From assembly GCA_021371875.1 (NCBI GenBank), contig JAJFVH010000039.1:1-43076 (forward strand): 43,076 bases of DNA, read 5' to 3'. The DNA comes from Bacteroidales bacterium (GTDB lineage: Bacteria > Bacteroidota > Bacteroidia > Bacteroidales > Paludibacteraceae). A program made the position numbers and the translations under genes. Below, piece by piece: positions 26,109 through 35,076 of this stretch (its first letter is position 1; each line of letters opens with the position of its first letter). The notes beneath the pieces were generated by a model. It worked only from the letters and a program-made list of their open reading frames with translations. It did not search any database and had not been told where the DNA came from.

Positions 26109-27377
26109 TTACAAATCAAAACCAATATCTCTTCTGAAATATTTTTTATCGAAATTAATCAATTGTGCATTTTCAAATGACTGAGCCAACGCTTCTTCTT
26201 TTGAATTTCCATAAGAGCTAACTGCTATTACACGTCCGCCATTGGTAACAATTTTTCCATCTTTCGATGTTGTTCCTGCATGAAAAACAATACTGTTTTC
26301 CACTTTATCGAGGCCGCTGATTTCCTTGCCTTTTTCGTAATTCTCAGGGTAACCGCCCGAGACCAACATAACCGTAACGGCGGTACGCTCGTCAAACTCA
26401 ACCGTTTTTTCGTTTAAATTTCCGTTGGCTACGCCTTCGAGTAAATCCACCAAATCCGATTTCAGGCGAAGCATCACCACTTCGGTTTCAGGGTCGCCCA
26501 TGCGTGCGTTGTATTCAATGGTATAAGGTTCGCCGGTTACCTTTATCAGTCCGAAAAAAATAAAACCTTTGTAAATGATTCCTTCGCTGTAAAGCCCTTC
26601 CACGGTAGGTCTGATGATGCGCTCTTCCACTTTTTGCATGAAATCTGCGTTGGCAAACGGGACAGGAGAAACAGCTCCCATGCCGCCGGTGTTCAGTCCT
26701 TTATCGCTTTCGCCAATACGTTTGTAATCTTTGGCTTCGGGAAGAATTTTGTAGTTTCTGCCATCGGTAATCACAAAAACCGAACATTCAATTCCCGAGA
26801 GGAATTCTTCAATCACCACGGTTTTACTCGCTGCTCCAAATTTTCCATCGAGCATCGATTTTAATTCAGTTATAGTTTCATTTAAATCGTTCAGAATTAA
26901 AACGCCTTTTCCTGCCGCCAAACCATCGGCTTTCAGCACGTAAGGAGCCTGAAGATTCTTCAAAAATTCGATGCCTTCTTCAATATTTCCGGAGGTGACA
27001 CTTAAATAACCTGCAGTCGGGATATGGTGACGGAACATAAATTGTTTCGAAAAGTCCTTACTGCCTTCGAGTTGTGCACCCATTTTATCAGGCCCGACTA
27101 CCGGAATATTCTTGATACGTTCATCCTCAGCAAAAAAATCGACAACGCCTTTGACCAAAGGATCTTCGGGCCCAACCAAAACTAAGTCAATTCCGTTTTC
27201 GAGAACAGCCTCTTTCAATGCCGGAAAATTATCGGCAGCAATAGGCAGGTTAGTTCCTAAAGTTGAGGTTCCCGGATTTCCGGGAGCGATAAAAAGCTGG
27301 TTGAGTTTCGGGCTTTGGGCTATTTTCCAAGCCAGTGCATGTTCGCGTCCGCCTGAGCCGAGGAGAAGTATATTCAT
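26109..27377 (-). CDS. purD: Phosphoribosylamine--glycine ligase
   Basis: This second enzyme of purine synthesis joins glycine to phosphoribosylamine with ATP. The 423-residue ATP-grasp protein has [16 protein letters not shown] at the N-terminus, the central [17 protein letters not shown] loop, [12 protein letters not shown] metal site and [16 protein letters not shown]-terminal motif. ATG 27377 begins the conserved glycine-rich strand; the ten-codon extension further upstream contains no conserved residues. A full consensus promoter lies at 27405-27435. It is the promoter-proximal gene of the run through thiL. Confidence 0.96.
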   Translation of the reverse strand: MNILLLGSGGREHALAWKIAQSPKLNQLFIAPGNPGTSTLGTNLPIAADNFPALKEAVLENGIDLVLVGPEDPLVKGVVDFFAEDERIKNIPVVGPDKMGAQLEGSKDFSKQFMFRHHIPTAGYLSVTSGNIEEGIEFLKNLQAPYVLKADGLAAGKGVLILNDLNETITELKSMLDGKFGAASKTVVIEEFLSGIECSVFVITDGRNYKILPEAKDYKRIGESDKGLNTGGMGAVSPVPFANADFMQKVEERIIRPTVEGLYSEGIIYKGFIFFGLIKVTGEPYTIEYNARMGDPETEVVMLRLKSDLVDLLEGVANGNLNEKTVEFDERTAVTVMLVSGGYPENYEKGKEISGLDKVENSIVFHAGTTSKDGKIVTNGGRVIAVSSYGNSKEEALAQSFENAQLINFDKKYFRRDIGFDL

Positions 27378-27404
27378 TGTACAACAAGGATTTGTTTTGT
27401 GATG

Positions 27405-27435
27405 CAAAAGTAGCTTTTTTTTAGCTTTTTACAAA
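27405..27435 (-). promoter_or_regulatory. Promoter of purD
   Basis: Minus strand TTTG (27432-27435), 19 bases, TACTTTTG (27405-27412). The -33 box starts just beyond the terminator of the candidate small RNA, so the two units are packed end to end. Confidence 0.8.
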
Positions 27436-27436
27436 A

Positions 27437-27470
27437 TAAAAAAGCCATCCGAATTCCTCCGGACAGCCTT
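27437..27470 (-). terminator. Terminator of the candidate small RNA
   Basis: On the minus strand AGGCTGTCCG and CGGATGGCTT pair (with wobble pairs) around a GAGGAATT loop, followed by six Ts. Confidence 0.8.
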
Positions 27471-27579
27471 GAACATATATTGAGTTGAAATTATAGACCT
27501 ACCCTTTATAAAACGCGAAAGGTAGTAACGCCTTACTACCAATCTTTGTTAACCTTAAATCTAATACTATGAAAAAATC
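27438..27579 (-). ncRNA. Candidate small RNA with alternative hairpins
   Basis: A full minus-strand promoter (27586-27616) precedes and an intrinsic terminator (27437-27470) ends a region of about 142 bases with no convincing gene. Within the RNA, GGTAGTAA/TTACTACC (27521-27540) makes an 8-bp hairpin. The same CTACC strand can instead pair with GGGTAG further along (27499-27525), so the two folds exclude each other. The opposite strand holds a 23-codon frame (27570-27641) that I regard as chance. I cannot match it to a named RNA family with confidence. Confidence 0.6.
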
Positions 27580-27585
27580 ACGAGG

Positions 27586-27616
27586 CAAAGATAAAGCGTT
27601 TTTTATACACTTGCAA
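27586..27616 (-). promoter_or_regulatory. Promoter of the candidate small RNA
   Basis: Minus strand TTG (27614-27616), 20 bases, TATCTTTG (27586-27593). It lies about 95 bases beyond the GH28 gene's stop. Confidence 0.7.
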
Positions 27617-27711
27617 GAGTTTTCGAAAATATTTGTGTGAAAAATGTGTTTTATAACATATTTTTATATTTTGACATTAGATTTATTGTGTTTATTAACT
27701 TTTTTGATTGT

Positions 27712-29091
27712 TTAATGACCATACGAAGGCATGGTTTTTATCACACCTCCAATATTGACATCACTCATAACGATATTTTCCGCATTGTTAAAACTTATAC
27801 CAACTGCCGCCGAATGTATCATAACATTGGAGAAGTAAATGTCGTGAACCTTTTTGGCAGGGAATCCCTGAATGACCAATCCTGCATTGGTTGCTTTGTT
27901 ACAATACAAACTGTCTACATACACGCGTTGAATATCGGTTTCGAAACCTTTGCCTTCGCCATGGTAAAACGAAGTTATATAAAAAACATCCTCCACCTCA
28001 TCAAAAGTAACGTTATTCACATAAATATCTGAAATAAAACCGCCCCGGTCAGGATTTGACTTCAAATATATTCCGCGTTTACAATATCCTCCGAAGGTGC
28101 AGTTCTCGACAAACACATTGCGCACTCCGGCCGACATTTCGCTACCGATAACCACCGCATGTAAGCCTTTAAACCTGCAATTGCGAATGATAATATTTTC
28201 AGTTGTGATGGCTGTTTTGCGTCCTTCGTGGTCGCGTCCGGCTTTGATAGCCACATTGTCGTCACCATTGTCGAAATCAACGTCTTCAATCAAAATATTT
28301 TTGGAATATTCAGGGTCAACGCCATCGTTATTGATGTTTTTTGCATTAAAACTGATGCCCCGCACAGTTGCATTTTCTGATTTTAATAAATGAATGCACC
28401 AAAAGGGGGAATTTGTGATATGAACGTCTTCGATCAATATGTTTTTGCATTCGAAGAATTGTATTAAATGTGGTCGCAGGTAACTTCCTTCTCCAAAAAT
28501 ACGTTTTTCAAACGGCACATTTTCATGATTCATTTCGCGACTTTTCATTTGTGCCGGTTCTTGCCATCCTTTCCACTTGCTGAATGTTTCGGCGGCGTTC
28601 CCATCAATCATTCCTTCGCCCGTGATTGACACATTTTCCAACCGGTAACCGTAAATCAGCGGACTGTAATTGTATAAAAATGTTCCTTCCCAGCTTGTGA
28701 ATACGAGCGGTAAATAGTCCTTGGGATTAGAACTAAACTTTAAACGTGCACCTTTTTGTAGTTCGATGCAAACATTACTTGCTAAATGTATGGGACCCTG
28801 AATAAAGTAAATACCCGGAGGAACAATTATTTTTAATCCTTTTTTGCTTTTACTAAGGCTCAGTGCTTTGTCAAAGGCAGATTTACAATTAGTTACCGAG
28901 TCACATGCCGCTCCAAATGCGGTAATAACCACTGAGTCAACTGGTGGAGCGGGCGGTACAATATTTTTTAATACGGCATCCCGTTTGGCGGTTCTCTCAT
29001 TTGGATTCGAAAAACCGGTACCCGAAATTACGCTTACAGCGAGAAGAAAGTACGCCGTGAGTTGGCGGAACTTATGAAATGTTGTTATCAT
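27712..29091 (-). CDS. Secreted GH28 polygalacturonase-like glycosidase
   Basis: This right-handed beta-helix enzyme acts on pectin-type galacturonans by inverting hydrolysis. The 459-residue protein has a signal peptide (about 1-28) and a Pro-rich linker. GH28 catalytic motifs follow in order: NNDGVDPEYSKN, NGDDNVAIKAG, HAVVIGSEMSAG, and RGIYLKSNPDRGG with the substrate-binding Lys. The exact substrate (polygalacturonate, rhamnogalacturonan or oligomers) is open. No SusC/SusD pair or other carbohydrate-active genes are nearby, so this is not part of a polysaccharide-utilisation locus visible here. Confidence 0.9.
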   Translation of the reverse strand: MITTFHKFRQLTAYFLLAVSVISGTGFSNPNERTAKRDAVLKNIVPPAPPVDSVVITAFGAACDSVTNCKSAFDKALSLSKSKKGLKIIVPPGIYFIQGPIHLASNVCIELQKGARLKFSSNPKDYLPLVFTSWEGTFLYNYSPLIYGYRLENVSITGEGMIDGNAAETFSKWKGWQEPAQMKSREMNHENVPFEKRIFGEGSYLRPHLIQFFECKNILIEDVHITNSPFWCIHLLKSENATVRGISFNAKNINNDGVDPEYSKNILIEDVDFDNGDDNVAIKAGRDHEGRKTAITTENIIIRNCRFKGLHAVVIGSEMSAGVRNVFVENCTFGGYCKRGIYLKSNPDRGGFISDIYVNNVTFDEVEDVFYITSFYHGEGKGFETDIQRVYVDSLYCNKATNAGLVIQGFPAKKVHDIYFSNVMIHSAAVGISFNNAENIVMSDVNIGGVIKTMPSYGH

Positions 29092-29220
29092 GTTAATAAA
29101 TTTTTAGTACCCGATGTGAAAGTACGAAAATGATTGAACAACAAGGGTAGAATTTCTGACGTTTTATTGTCTGCTAAATGATTTTAAACCCTGCTTTTGG
29201 GGAAGAAATGCAGCGTTTTT

Positions 29221-31581
29221 TTAAATTTCGGGATAATCAATTTCTTTTTGCAACGATTCTTTTCGGTTCGGAGAGTGGAAACGACTGGTTTTCTTGTTGA
29301 TAATCAAAGTAGAAGGAATATTGGATAGCTCGCGGTTTTCAGAACCTGAAAGTATGTTCCAGGTTGGGTAGGTAACCAACAGAAAACTGAATTTCGAGAT
29401 AATGCCGGCATTGTTCTTGGAACTTTTCAGTATTTTCACCGAGTTAGGGAAGGCGCTTACAAGTTCGTCAATTGCATTGCGCATCGCGTCACTGGTTTGA
29501 GTAATTTTATTTACATCCATTATAAAAATACTTACTTCACTATTGTTGCGAAGCAATCTGCGGGCATAGCGCAAAAGAAAAACATCGCTTTCGCTGTAAA
29601 GAAGAATCAAGGTGGTGGAAATACTGCTAAAACCACGATTGACAAACACACCTACGCTGCAATGGCTGTTTTCAATAAAATACCGGGTTTTATCTTTAAT
29701 CAACGTTCCGGGATAGAAAATAGCTTGTGTTTTGGTCACTTTATTCAGAAAGTCGTTAAGCCATTTTATGTGACTAAAATATGAATTTTCTTTGAAAAAC
29801 GGAATGCCGGAAAGTGAAATGCCTGCTCCAACCAACAAAAAGTCATAATTATTGTAATTCACGGTTCTCACAATGTCTTGCTCAATATTGTCGGTAATTT
29901 TATATTCGGTTTCAATAGGAATTTCGAGTCGTGTAGCCTCATCTTTAATCAATTTGAAACTTTCGACCGAATATTGTTCGCCGTGTAAAGGATTGATATC
30001 GGTTCCGGGCGTAATGTGTAAAACCGTTACGGCCAGGCTGTTTTTTGTACCATCGAGTACTGTTTTGGCAATGTTGAGCAATGTTTTGCCGTTTTCGGGA
30101 TTACCGAGTGCAATTAAAGCTTTAAAAATACCCAGTGCCTGCTGGCGTTGATATTCTTCTTCTATGTCTTTTTCGGGGAAGATTTTGTTTATCAATGAAA
30201 GTAAGGGAGTCGTCATAAAAGTAGTTACCAATGCCATGATAACGAGCATTACAAAAATGGTCGGGGGCAAAATACCCATTTCGTACCCTATATTCAGTAC
30301 AATAAGCTCCATTAATCCACGCGTATTCATCAATACGCCGATTGAAAGACTATCGCGCCACGATTCACCCAATATTTTAGCCGAAAATGCACCGCCAACA
30401 AATTTTCCCACAATTGCCACCAAGATAAAAAGGCCACAAATTGTCCATAAATGAGGGGTATTCAGCAATCCTATCTCAGTGCGTAAACCGGTGTAAACAA
30501 AAAATAGCGGAAGCAATAAGGTGAGCGAAACGTCCTCGATTTTATCGACAATCAGTTTGCGGAAAGTTGGTAGCGGCGGCATGATAACGCCGGCCAGAAA
30601 GGCTCCGAACAAGGCATGAATTCCTATAACCTGAGTTGTATAGGCAGACAATATTAATATCAACAGGAAGAATGCAAACACGCTTTTGTTGACGACTTCG
30701 CTGTTTTTGTAAATTTCGCCTACCCGCTTTAAAAAAGGACGTATGACTAATAACATGACTATTACATATACAATTGCCAGCGCAATGGTAAATAGAGAAC
30801 TCACAAAACTTCCTGTTTTTGCAATTGCAATTACAGCGGCTAAAATACACCATGCAGTAACATCATCATTGGCAGCGCTTGCAATAGCAATGGTTCCCAA
30901 ATGTGTTTTTGTCAGTCCCTTTTCCTGAACAATACGCGCCAAAACGGGGAATGCGGTGATACTCATAGAAATGCCTATAAATAATGCAAAAGGAAGAAAT
31001 TCGGTTTGCGCAGCTGCAAATTCTTCGTACACGAAATAGGCAAGCAACATTCCTAAAAAATAAGGAATTAAAATACTTGCATGGCTGATTACATAAGTTT
31101 CACTTAATTTTTCTTTTAATGTTCCAAAATCTAATTCTATGCCAATGGTAAACATAAACAAAATCAGTCCTACCTGACTCAAAATGTAGAGATTACCAAG
31201 CGAGTCGGGAGCAAAAAGGAACTGGAATGCGCCGGGAAAGAAATAGCCAAGCAGCGAAGGGCCCAACACGATACCGGCCAATATCTCACCAATAACGGTA
31301 GGTTGACCCATTTTTGCAAAAACATAACCGAAGAGCCGCGAAACAATAAGGATAGATAAAATTTGCAGCAATAACATAGCTGAAGGTTCAACAATGTTAT
31401 GCAGGATGGATGTTTTAAAAAGATGGAAACTGATTTGATCCGAATGTACCTGGGTATTGACTTGATTCGCAGTGTTCACCTCAAACTTTCCGGCATTTTG
31501 GAACAGCACATACGTGAAGATGCCGAAAAGTATCAACATTGTTCCGTAAAAGATCCATGTTTTGAGATGTTTTTTTTGCAT
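29221..31581 (-). CDS. CPA2-type cation/proton antiporter with stress-protein tail
   Basis: This 786-residue membrane protein has a first helix at about 9-28. The antiporter core (about 70-450) has GQPTVIGEILAGIVLGPSLLG, LFMFTIGIELDFG and the ion-site motif ASAANDDVTAW. A cytoplasmic region (about 465-786) resembles one or two universal-stress-protein-like domains (LVGAGISLSG). It is predicted to exchange Na+ or K+ for H+; the ion is not decidable by eye. The leader contains a perfect 12-bp hairpin. The gene is alone on its transcript, between GH28 and terC. Confidence 0.88.
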   Translation of the reverse strand: MQKKHLKTWIFYGTMLILFGIFTYVLFQNAGKFEVNTANQVNTQVHSDQISFHLFKTSILHNIVEPSAMLLLQILSILIVSRLFGYVFAKMGQPTVIGEILAGIVLGPSLLGYFFPGAFQFLFAPDSLGNLYILSQVGLILFMFTIGIELDFGTLKEKLSETYVISHASILIPYFLGMLLAYFVYEEFAAAQTEFLPFALFIGISMSITAFPVLARIVQEKGLTKTHLGTIAIASAANDDVTAWCILAAVIAIAKTGSFVSSLFTIALAIVYVIVMLLVIRPFLKRVGEIYKNSEVVNKSVFAFFLLILILSAYTTQVIGIHALFGAFLAGVIMPPLPTFRKLIVDKIEDVSLTLLLPLFFVYTGLRTEIGLLNTPHLWTICGLFILVAIVGKFVGGAFSAKILGESWRDSLSIGVLMNTRGLMELIVLNIGYEMGILPPTIFVMLVIMALVTTFMTTPLLSLINKIFPEKDIEEEYQRQQALGIFKALIALGNPENGKTLLNIAKTVLDGTKNSLAVTVLHITPGTDINPLHGEQYSVESFKLIKDEATRLEIPIETEYKITDNIEQDIVRTVNYNNYDFLLVGAGISLSGIPFFKENSYFSHIKWLNDFLNKVTKTQAIFYPGTLIKDKTRYFIENSHCSVGVFVNRGFSSISTTLILLYSESDVFLLRYARRLLRNNSEVSIFIMDVNKITQTSDAMRNAIDELVSAFPNSVKILKSSKNNAGIISKFSFLLVTYPTWNILSGSENRELSNIPSTLIINKKTSRFHSPNRKESLQKEIDYPEI

Positions 31582-31610
31582 AGTCGTTTGTATGTCTATT
31601 GTAGTATTAT

Positions 31611-31646
31611 AAAACTGACAATGCGCTTTTACGAATTGTCAGTTTT
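31611..31646 (-). promoter_or_regulatory. Perfect 12-bp hairpin in the antiporter leader
   Basis: AAAACTGACAAT pairs with ATTGTCAGTTTT around a 12-base loop, 30 bases before the antiporter ATG. With the -7 box at 31733-31740 (TACCTTTG, minus strand) the leader would be about 145 bases. Two ACACTGTTTTT copies also lie in it. This gap (31582-31891) also holds the terC promoter and no gene. Confidence 0.6.
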
Positions 31647-31732
31647 AACAGACAGTTTTTTATCATCAAGCAAACAAAAAAAAACAGTGTTTATTTCATG
31701 AAAAACAGTGTCTTTAAAAACGATTATTTCCG

Positions 31733-31740
31733 CAAAGGTA
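31733..31740 (-). promoter_or_regulatory. -7 box for the antiporter gene
   Basis: TACCTTTG on the minus strand, about 152 bases before the ATG. Only a T-run stands at the -33 position. Confidence 0.45.
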
Positions 31741-31808
31741 ATGATTTTAAAAAAAAAACTGTTTAAAAAGCGAATAAAAATTATTACGGCAAACAAACTT
31801 TCCAAACA

Positions 31809-31840
31809 TTTGTACACATACGATTTTATATTTAACTTTG
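31809..31840 (+). promoter_or_regulatory. Promoter of terC
   Basis: TTTG (31809-31812), 20 bases, TAACTTTG (31833-31840). The expected leader is about 45 bases, too short for a yybP-ykoY manganese riboswitch. Confidence 0.75.
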
Positions 31841-31891
31841 TGTGTTTTTTTCAATGGATTTTTTTAATTATTCAACTATATTTTTTGTCCG

Positions 31892-32875
31892 ATGGAAGTA
31901 GGTGTTAATTTTTGGATTGGGTTTATCGTTTTTGTTGTTATTATGTTAACGCTCGATCTTTATGTATTCCACAAGAAAGATGAGGTTATTAAAGTGAAAT
32001 CGGCGCTTTTGTGGAGTTTGTTCTGGATTGGACTTGCCGTGGTTTTTAACATAGGAATCTACTTTGTAGTGGGAAATATGGCGGGTTTTGAGCTGGGCAG
32101 GCAAAAAGCCCTGGAGTTTCTGACCGGTTACCTGATTGAAGAATCGTTAAGCGTTGATAATCTTTTTGTGTTTATCATGATTTTTGGCTTCTTTAAAATA
32201 GAGCCTAAATATCAACACAAGATTCTGTTTTGGGGAATTATCGGGGCAATTGTTATGCGTGCCGTGTTTATTTTTGCCGGTGTTGCCCTGATCGGAAAAT
32301 TTGCCTGGATCATGTATGTTTTCGGAGCATTTCTTATTTACACAGGGATTCACATGGCATTCAAGAAAGAAGATGAAAATGAATTTGACCCTAATAAAAA
32401 TATTGTCATAAAAATATTTCGCAAATTCATGCCTGTAAGCCATGATATGTCGGTGCCTCATTTCTTTGTAAAGAAGAATAAAATGATTTATGCAACGCCC
32501 TTTTTTATTGCATTACTTATGATTGAAACTTCAGACCTGATATTTGCCGTCGATTCGATACCGGCGGTTCTGTCTGTTTCAAAAGATGTTTTCATTGTAT
32601 ACACATCGAATATCTTCGCCATATTGGGTCTTCGTTCGCTCTACTTTGCCTTGAGCGGTATTATGGATTATTTTTATTATCTGAAGTATGCGCTGTCAGG
32701 GATTCTGTCGTTTATTGGCGTAAAAATGTGTGTTAACGAGCTGGCTTCAGAGTTGGGTTATTCGTTCCACATTTCAAATTTTGTTTCGTTGGGAGTGATT
32801 GTAACTTTGCTCACCGCATCGATTCTTTTATCCGTTGTGGTGAAGAAAAAAAAAGAACAAAAACAAATCGGATAA
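31892..32875 (+). CDS. TerC/Alx-family membrane protein
   Basis: This integral membrane protein has 327 residues and about nine helices. It carries the acidic family motifs EESLSVDNLFVF and FAVDSIPAVLSVSKD, plus YTSNIFAILGLRSLYF. TerC/Alx relatives are linked to manganese export, metal loading of secreted proteins and alkaline or tellurite tolerance; which applies here is unknown. The C-terminus is a short Lys-rich tail. It is a single-gene transcript with its own promoter and converges on the LuxR-type gene. Confidence 0.92.
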   Translation: MEVGVNFWIGFIVFVVIMLTLDLYVFHKKDEVIKVKSALLWSLFWIGLAVVFNIGIYFVVGNMAGFELGRQKALEFLTGYLIEESLSVDNLFVFIMIFGFFKIEPKYQHKILFWGIIGAIVMRAVFIFAGVALIGKFAWIMYVFGAFLIYTGIHMAFKKEDENEFDPNKNIVIKIFRKFMPVSHDMSVPHFFVKKNKMIYATPFFIALLMIETSDLIFAVDSIPAVLSVSKDVFIVYTSNIFAILGLRSLYFALSGIMDYFYYLKYALSGILSFIGVKMCVNELASELGYSFHISNFVSLGVIVTLLTASILLSVVVKKKKEQKQIG

Positions 32876-32900
32876 AAATACTGTACGGAAAATGCTAAGC

Positions 32901-32950
32901 AAAAAACAACGAGAGGCTGCCATTTATTTTTTGGCAGCCTCTCGCGTTGT
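32901..32950 (-). terminator. Strong terminator of the RIC-like/LuxR operon
   Basis: CAACGAGAGGCTGCCA pairs with TGGCAGCCTCTCGCGTTG nearly perfectly. The T-run follows on the minus strand; the plus side, after terC, lacks one but the hairpin may still slow polymerase. Confidence 0.85.
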
Positions 32951-32961
32951 GATGAATGATT

Positions 32962-33570
32962 TTACATGTCTTTTTTTATCTCATCCAATTCCACTAACTT
33001 ATTCACAATGGCATAAATGGTTAAGCCTGCCGTACTGTGAATCTCAAGTTTGCGCGCTATGTTACGGCGATGTGTGATAACCGTATGTGTTGAAAGGAAA
33101 AGTGTTTGTGCAATTTCCTTGTTGGTTTGTCCTTTTACCACGCAGGTCAGGATTTCTTTTTCGCGCAGGCTGAGCGATTCGGTTTCGTCCGGGGCTGTAC
33201 CATTGGTAGCGTCGAAAAGTTTTTCGAGTTTTTCTTTCAGATGATCGACCGAGTCGTAAATGCTTATTTTATCGTCGTAAAGCTTAACTATCGCTTCATC
33301 TGTCAAACACGAAAGCAATGCAAAACATTTCAGTTCTTTGTGTCCGCTGTCGTCTTTCAGTTTATGAAGGTCGATAATGCCCCAAAAAGCAGGATTAAGG
33401 ATCAAAACATCAGGTTTATGCAGTCGGATGTAATTCGAAAGCAAATCGTAGCTCGATATTTCGAAAGTTTGGATATGAATTCCCTGTATGCGTTTAAGCG
33501 CGACGGCCAGTCCGCTGCGTATAATAACCGAAGGTTCGGCAATGGCTATTTTCAACGATACATCGTTCAT
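32962..33570 (-). CDS. LuxR-type regulator with degenerate receiver domain
   Basis: This 202-residue transcription factor has an N-terminal segment (1-120) with receiver-like spacing, but the acidic pocket reads AEP in place of DD and position 59, the usual phospho-Asp, is Asn (LILNPAF). Phosphorylation is therefore unlikely. A complete LuxR/FixJ helix-turn-helix (about 130-195: LSLREKEILTCVVKGQTNKEIAQ) binds DNA. Its ATG overlaps the TGA of the RIC-like gene in an ATGA, so it should be translationally coupled to that gene. It probably reads a signal delivered by the di-iron protein or a ligand; this is inference. Confidence 0.88.
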   Translation of the reverse strand: MNDVSLKIAIAEPSVIIRSGLAVALKRIQGIHIQTFEISSYDLLSNYIRLHKPDVLILNPAFWGIIDLHKLKDDSGHKELKCFALLSCLTDEAIVKLYDDKISIYDSVDHLKEKLEKLFDATNGTAPDETESLSLREKEILTCVVKGQTNKEIAQTLFLSTHTVITHRRNIARKLEIHSTAGLTIYAIVNKLVELDEIKKDM

Positions 33571-34271
33571 AAGTTGGCGTCTGTCTTTTGTTCAATAGCT
33601 TCAATTACCGGAACAAAGAAATAATCTTCCACCTGGTTGTGGGTTGCCAGGTCTTTCTCGCACCACAACAGATCGAAGAGTACATCGTTAAGCATATAAT
33701 TGGTTCCCTTGGCAGGATAGTATTTTACAAGGATGTTTTTCAGTTCGGCCAGTTTGGAGTCAACATCCGTATGATGTTCTTCGAAAACGGCAATGCTGTA
33801 TTTTGCGTTTTTTTTTCCGTCCAGCAATTGTATCACGTAAGGAAAAACAGTTTTATCTTCATAATCCATGTGTTTGCGGACTTCGTCGAAATACTCGTCG
33901 AAAAATTTTATAAAAACGACTCTGTAAGGTATGCTCTGGTCCGACGAATCGACGGCATCGATCAGTTTGGCACGAATGGAAGGCAATTTATAATCCAGGA
34001 AATACGAATGCGCATTTTTCAGGTAATTAATCACCGACTCGATGGAAATATTGTTGTAGGTTTCGTTTATCTCCACATTGCCTTCGGACAGGAAGTTGAC
34101 CACCGCCAGAAAAGTATTGCAATCGATAGCGTTGGCTTCGCAGGCTTCTTTCACTGTTTTGTCGCCAAAACCGAGAGAAATGCCAAAACGGCTGATGGAC
34201 GAAAGCAGCGACGCATCTTCGTTGATAAGTTCGCTCATGCGTGTGCGGGCTGTGAATTTATGTTGTTGCAT
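33567..34271 (-). CDS. Hemerythrin-domain protein, RIC/ScdA-like
   Basis: This di-iron protein has 234 residues. The C-terminal hemerythrin bundle carries His88, His134 with Glu138, His166/167, and His211 with Glu215, spaced as in RIC (YtfE/ScdA) iron-sulfur repair proteins. The N-terminal 60 residues resemble the DUF542 domain (MSELINEDA ... KTVKEAC), but the usual Cys-Cys pair after GI is replaced by SLGFG. RIC proteins respond to nitric oxide and oxidative damage. The gene is followed by an overlapping LuxR regulator. No clear promoter is seen upstream. Confidence 0.85.
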   Translation of the reverse strand: MQQHKFTARTRMSELINEDASLLSSISRFGISLGFGDKTVKEACEANAIDCNTFLAVVNFLSEGNVEINETYNNISIESVINYLKNAHSYFLDYKLPSIRAKLIDAVDSSDQSIPYRVVFIKFFDEYFDEVRKHMDYEDKTVFPYVIQLLDGKKNAKYSIAVFEEHHTDVDSKLAELKNILVKYYPAKGTNYMLNDVLFDLLWCEKDLATHNQVEDYFFVPVIEAIEQKTDANL

Positions 34272-34624
34272 AGAAATGTCGGGGGTTTTAGGAGGATAGC
34301 GTATGTAAGTTAATCGGACGACTGTCGGATTTAAAAACGTATGAGTTGGATAAATGTTTAACAGCTAAAGTATCAACAACAAAAAATCGTTCCTATCGTC
34401 CGGATACTTATGGCAGGTATCCGGACAAAAGGATGATACTAACTAAATACAAACAAAGGTCTATTGGAAAATTTCCGTTACAAAGATCGGTGAATATTTG
34501 ATTGCCGGCAATACCTGATTGTAGGTATTTTAGGCAAATAATTATGTGAATTGACAAAACGGGTTGTACTGCCAAACACAGGTGTTTTTACAAACTACGC
34601 TCAACCGGATAACAAATGAAAAAT
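34272..34624. other. Gene-free gap with two hairpins
   Basis: A perfect 10-bp hairpin GTCCGGATAC/GTATCCGGAC (34398-34426) and a 7-bp hairpin AATACCT/AGGTATT (34510-34529) are the only structures seen. The first may end the minus-strand transcript of the small genes at 34625-35271, since AT-rich sequence with a T-run follows it about 9 bases on. No gene or full promoter consensus was found. Confidence 0.5.
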
Positions 34625-35065
34625 TTATTCTTTTACTTTTTCGCCTTTTTCAATATTTTCTTCTAAAGTTTTGATTGCTTTTTCAGCTTTTTCAACTTTT
34701 TCTTTGCGAATTTTGTACTCTTGTTCGGTTATTTTTTTGTTCTTCCAATCACTTTCCAGTTTTTCTTTGGAGTTCTTTATTTTTTCTTTTCCTTCGATAA
34801 CTTTATTTTTCCCGTTTTGGATAGATTCATCTAATTTCTTTTGTTTTTCTTTTGCACTTTCTGACTGAACTTTTCCAAACTCTTTACTTTCCAATTCGTC
34901 TTTGTTTTTACCATAAGCATTACCTTCTTTTACAGCTTCTGCTTTTTCTCCAACCTTGTGTGTTTTTTCTTTCACATTCCCATTTTGGGCAATTATATTA
35001 GCGCTTGAAAAAAGGAGAATTAATATCAAAGCGAAAAATGCAATTTTGTTCATTTTTTTTGTCAT
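34625..35065 (-). CDS. Exported Lys/Glu-rich coiled-coil protein
   Basis: I do not recognise a family. The protein has 146 residues with a signal peptide (about 5-27, ending NIIAQ), followed by an almost entirely charged helical region in which Lys and Glu alternate (EKAEKAIKTLEENIEKGEK). It should be a periplasmic or envelope-associated single helix or coiled coil. An internal ATG four codons in (MNKIAFF) is an equally good start. It lies 11 bases after a small lipoprotein gene and is probably co-transcribed with it. Confidence 0.7.
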   Translation of the reverse strand: MTKKMNKIAFFALILILLFSSANIIAQNGNVKEKTHKVGEKAEAVKEGNAYGKNKDELESKEFGKVQSESAKEKQKKLDESIQNGKNKVIEGKEKIKNSKEKLESDWKNKKITEQEYKIRKEKVEKAEKAIKTLEENIEKGEKVKE

Positions 35066-35076
35066 AATCGTTTGAA

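Noticed and set aside
27570-27641. 23-codon plus-strand peptide frame opposite the candidate small RNA
   Set aside because: No plus-strand promoter is evident, and the minus-strand promoter and terminator explain the region better.
31840-31891. Manganese (yybP-ykoY) riboswitch before terC
   Set aside because: The promoter leaves only about 45 bases of leader, too short for that structure, and its conserved loops are absent.
33588-34313. Long plus-strand frame of 241 codons opposite the RIC-like gene
   Set aside because: It is antisense to a gene with clear di-iron motifs, is Phe/Val-rich as expected of a complement frame, and has no promoter or recognisable domain.
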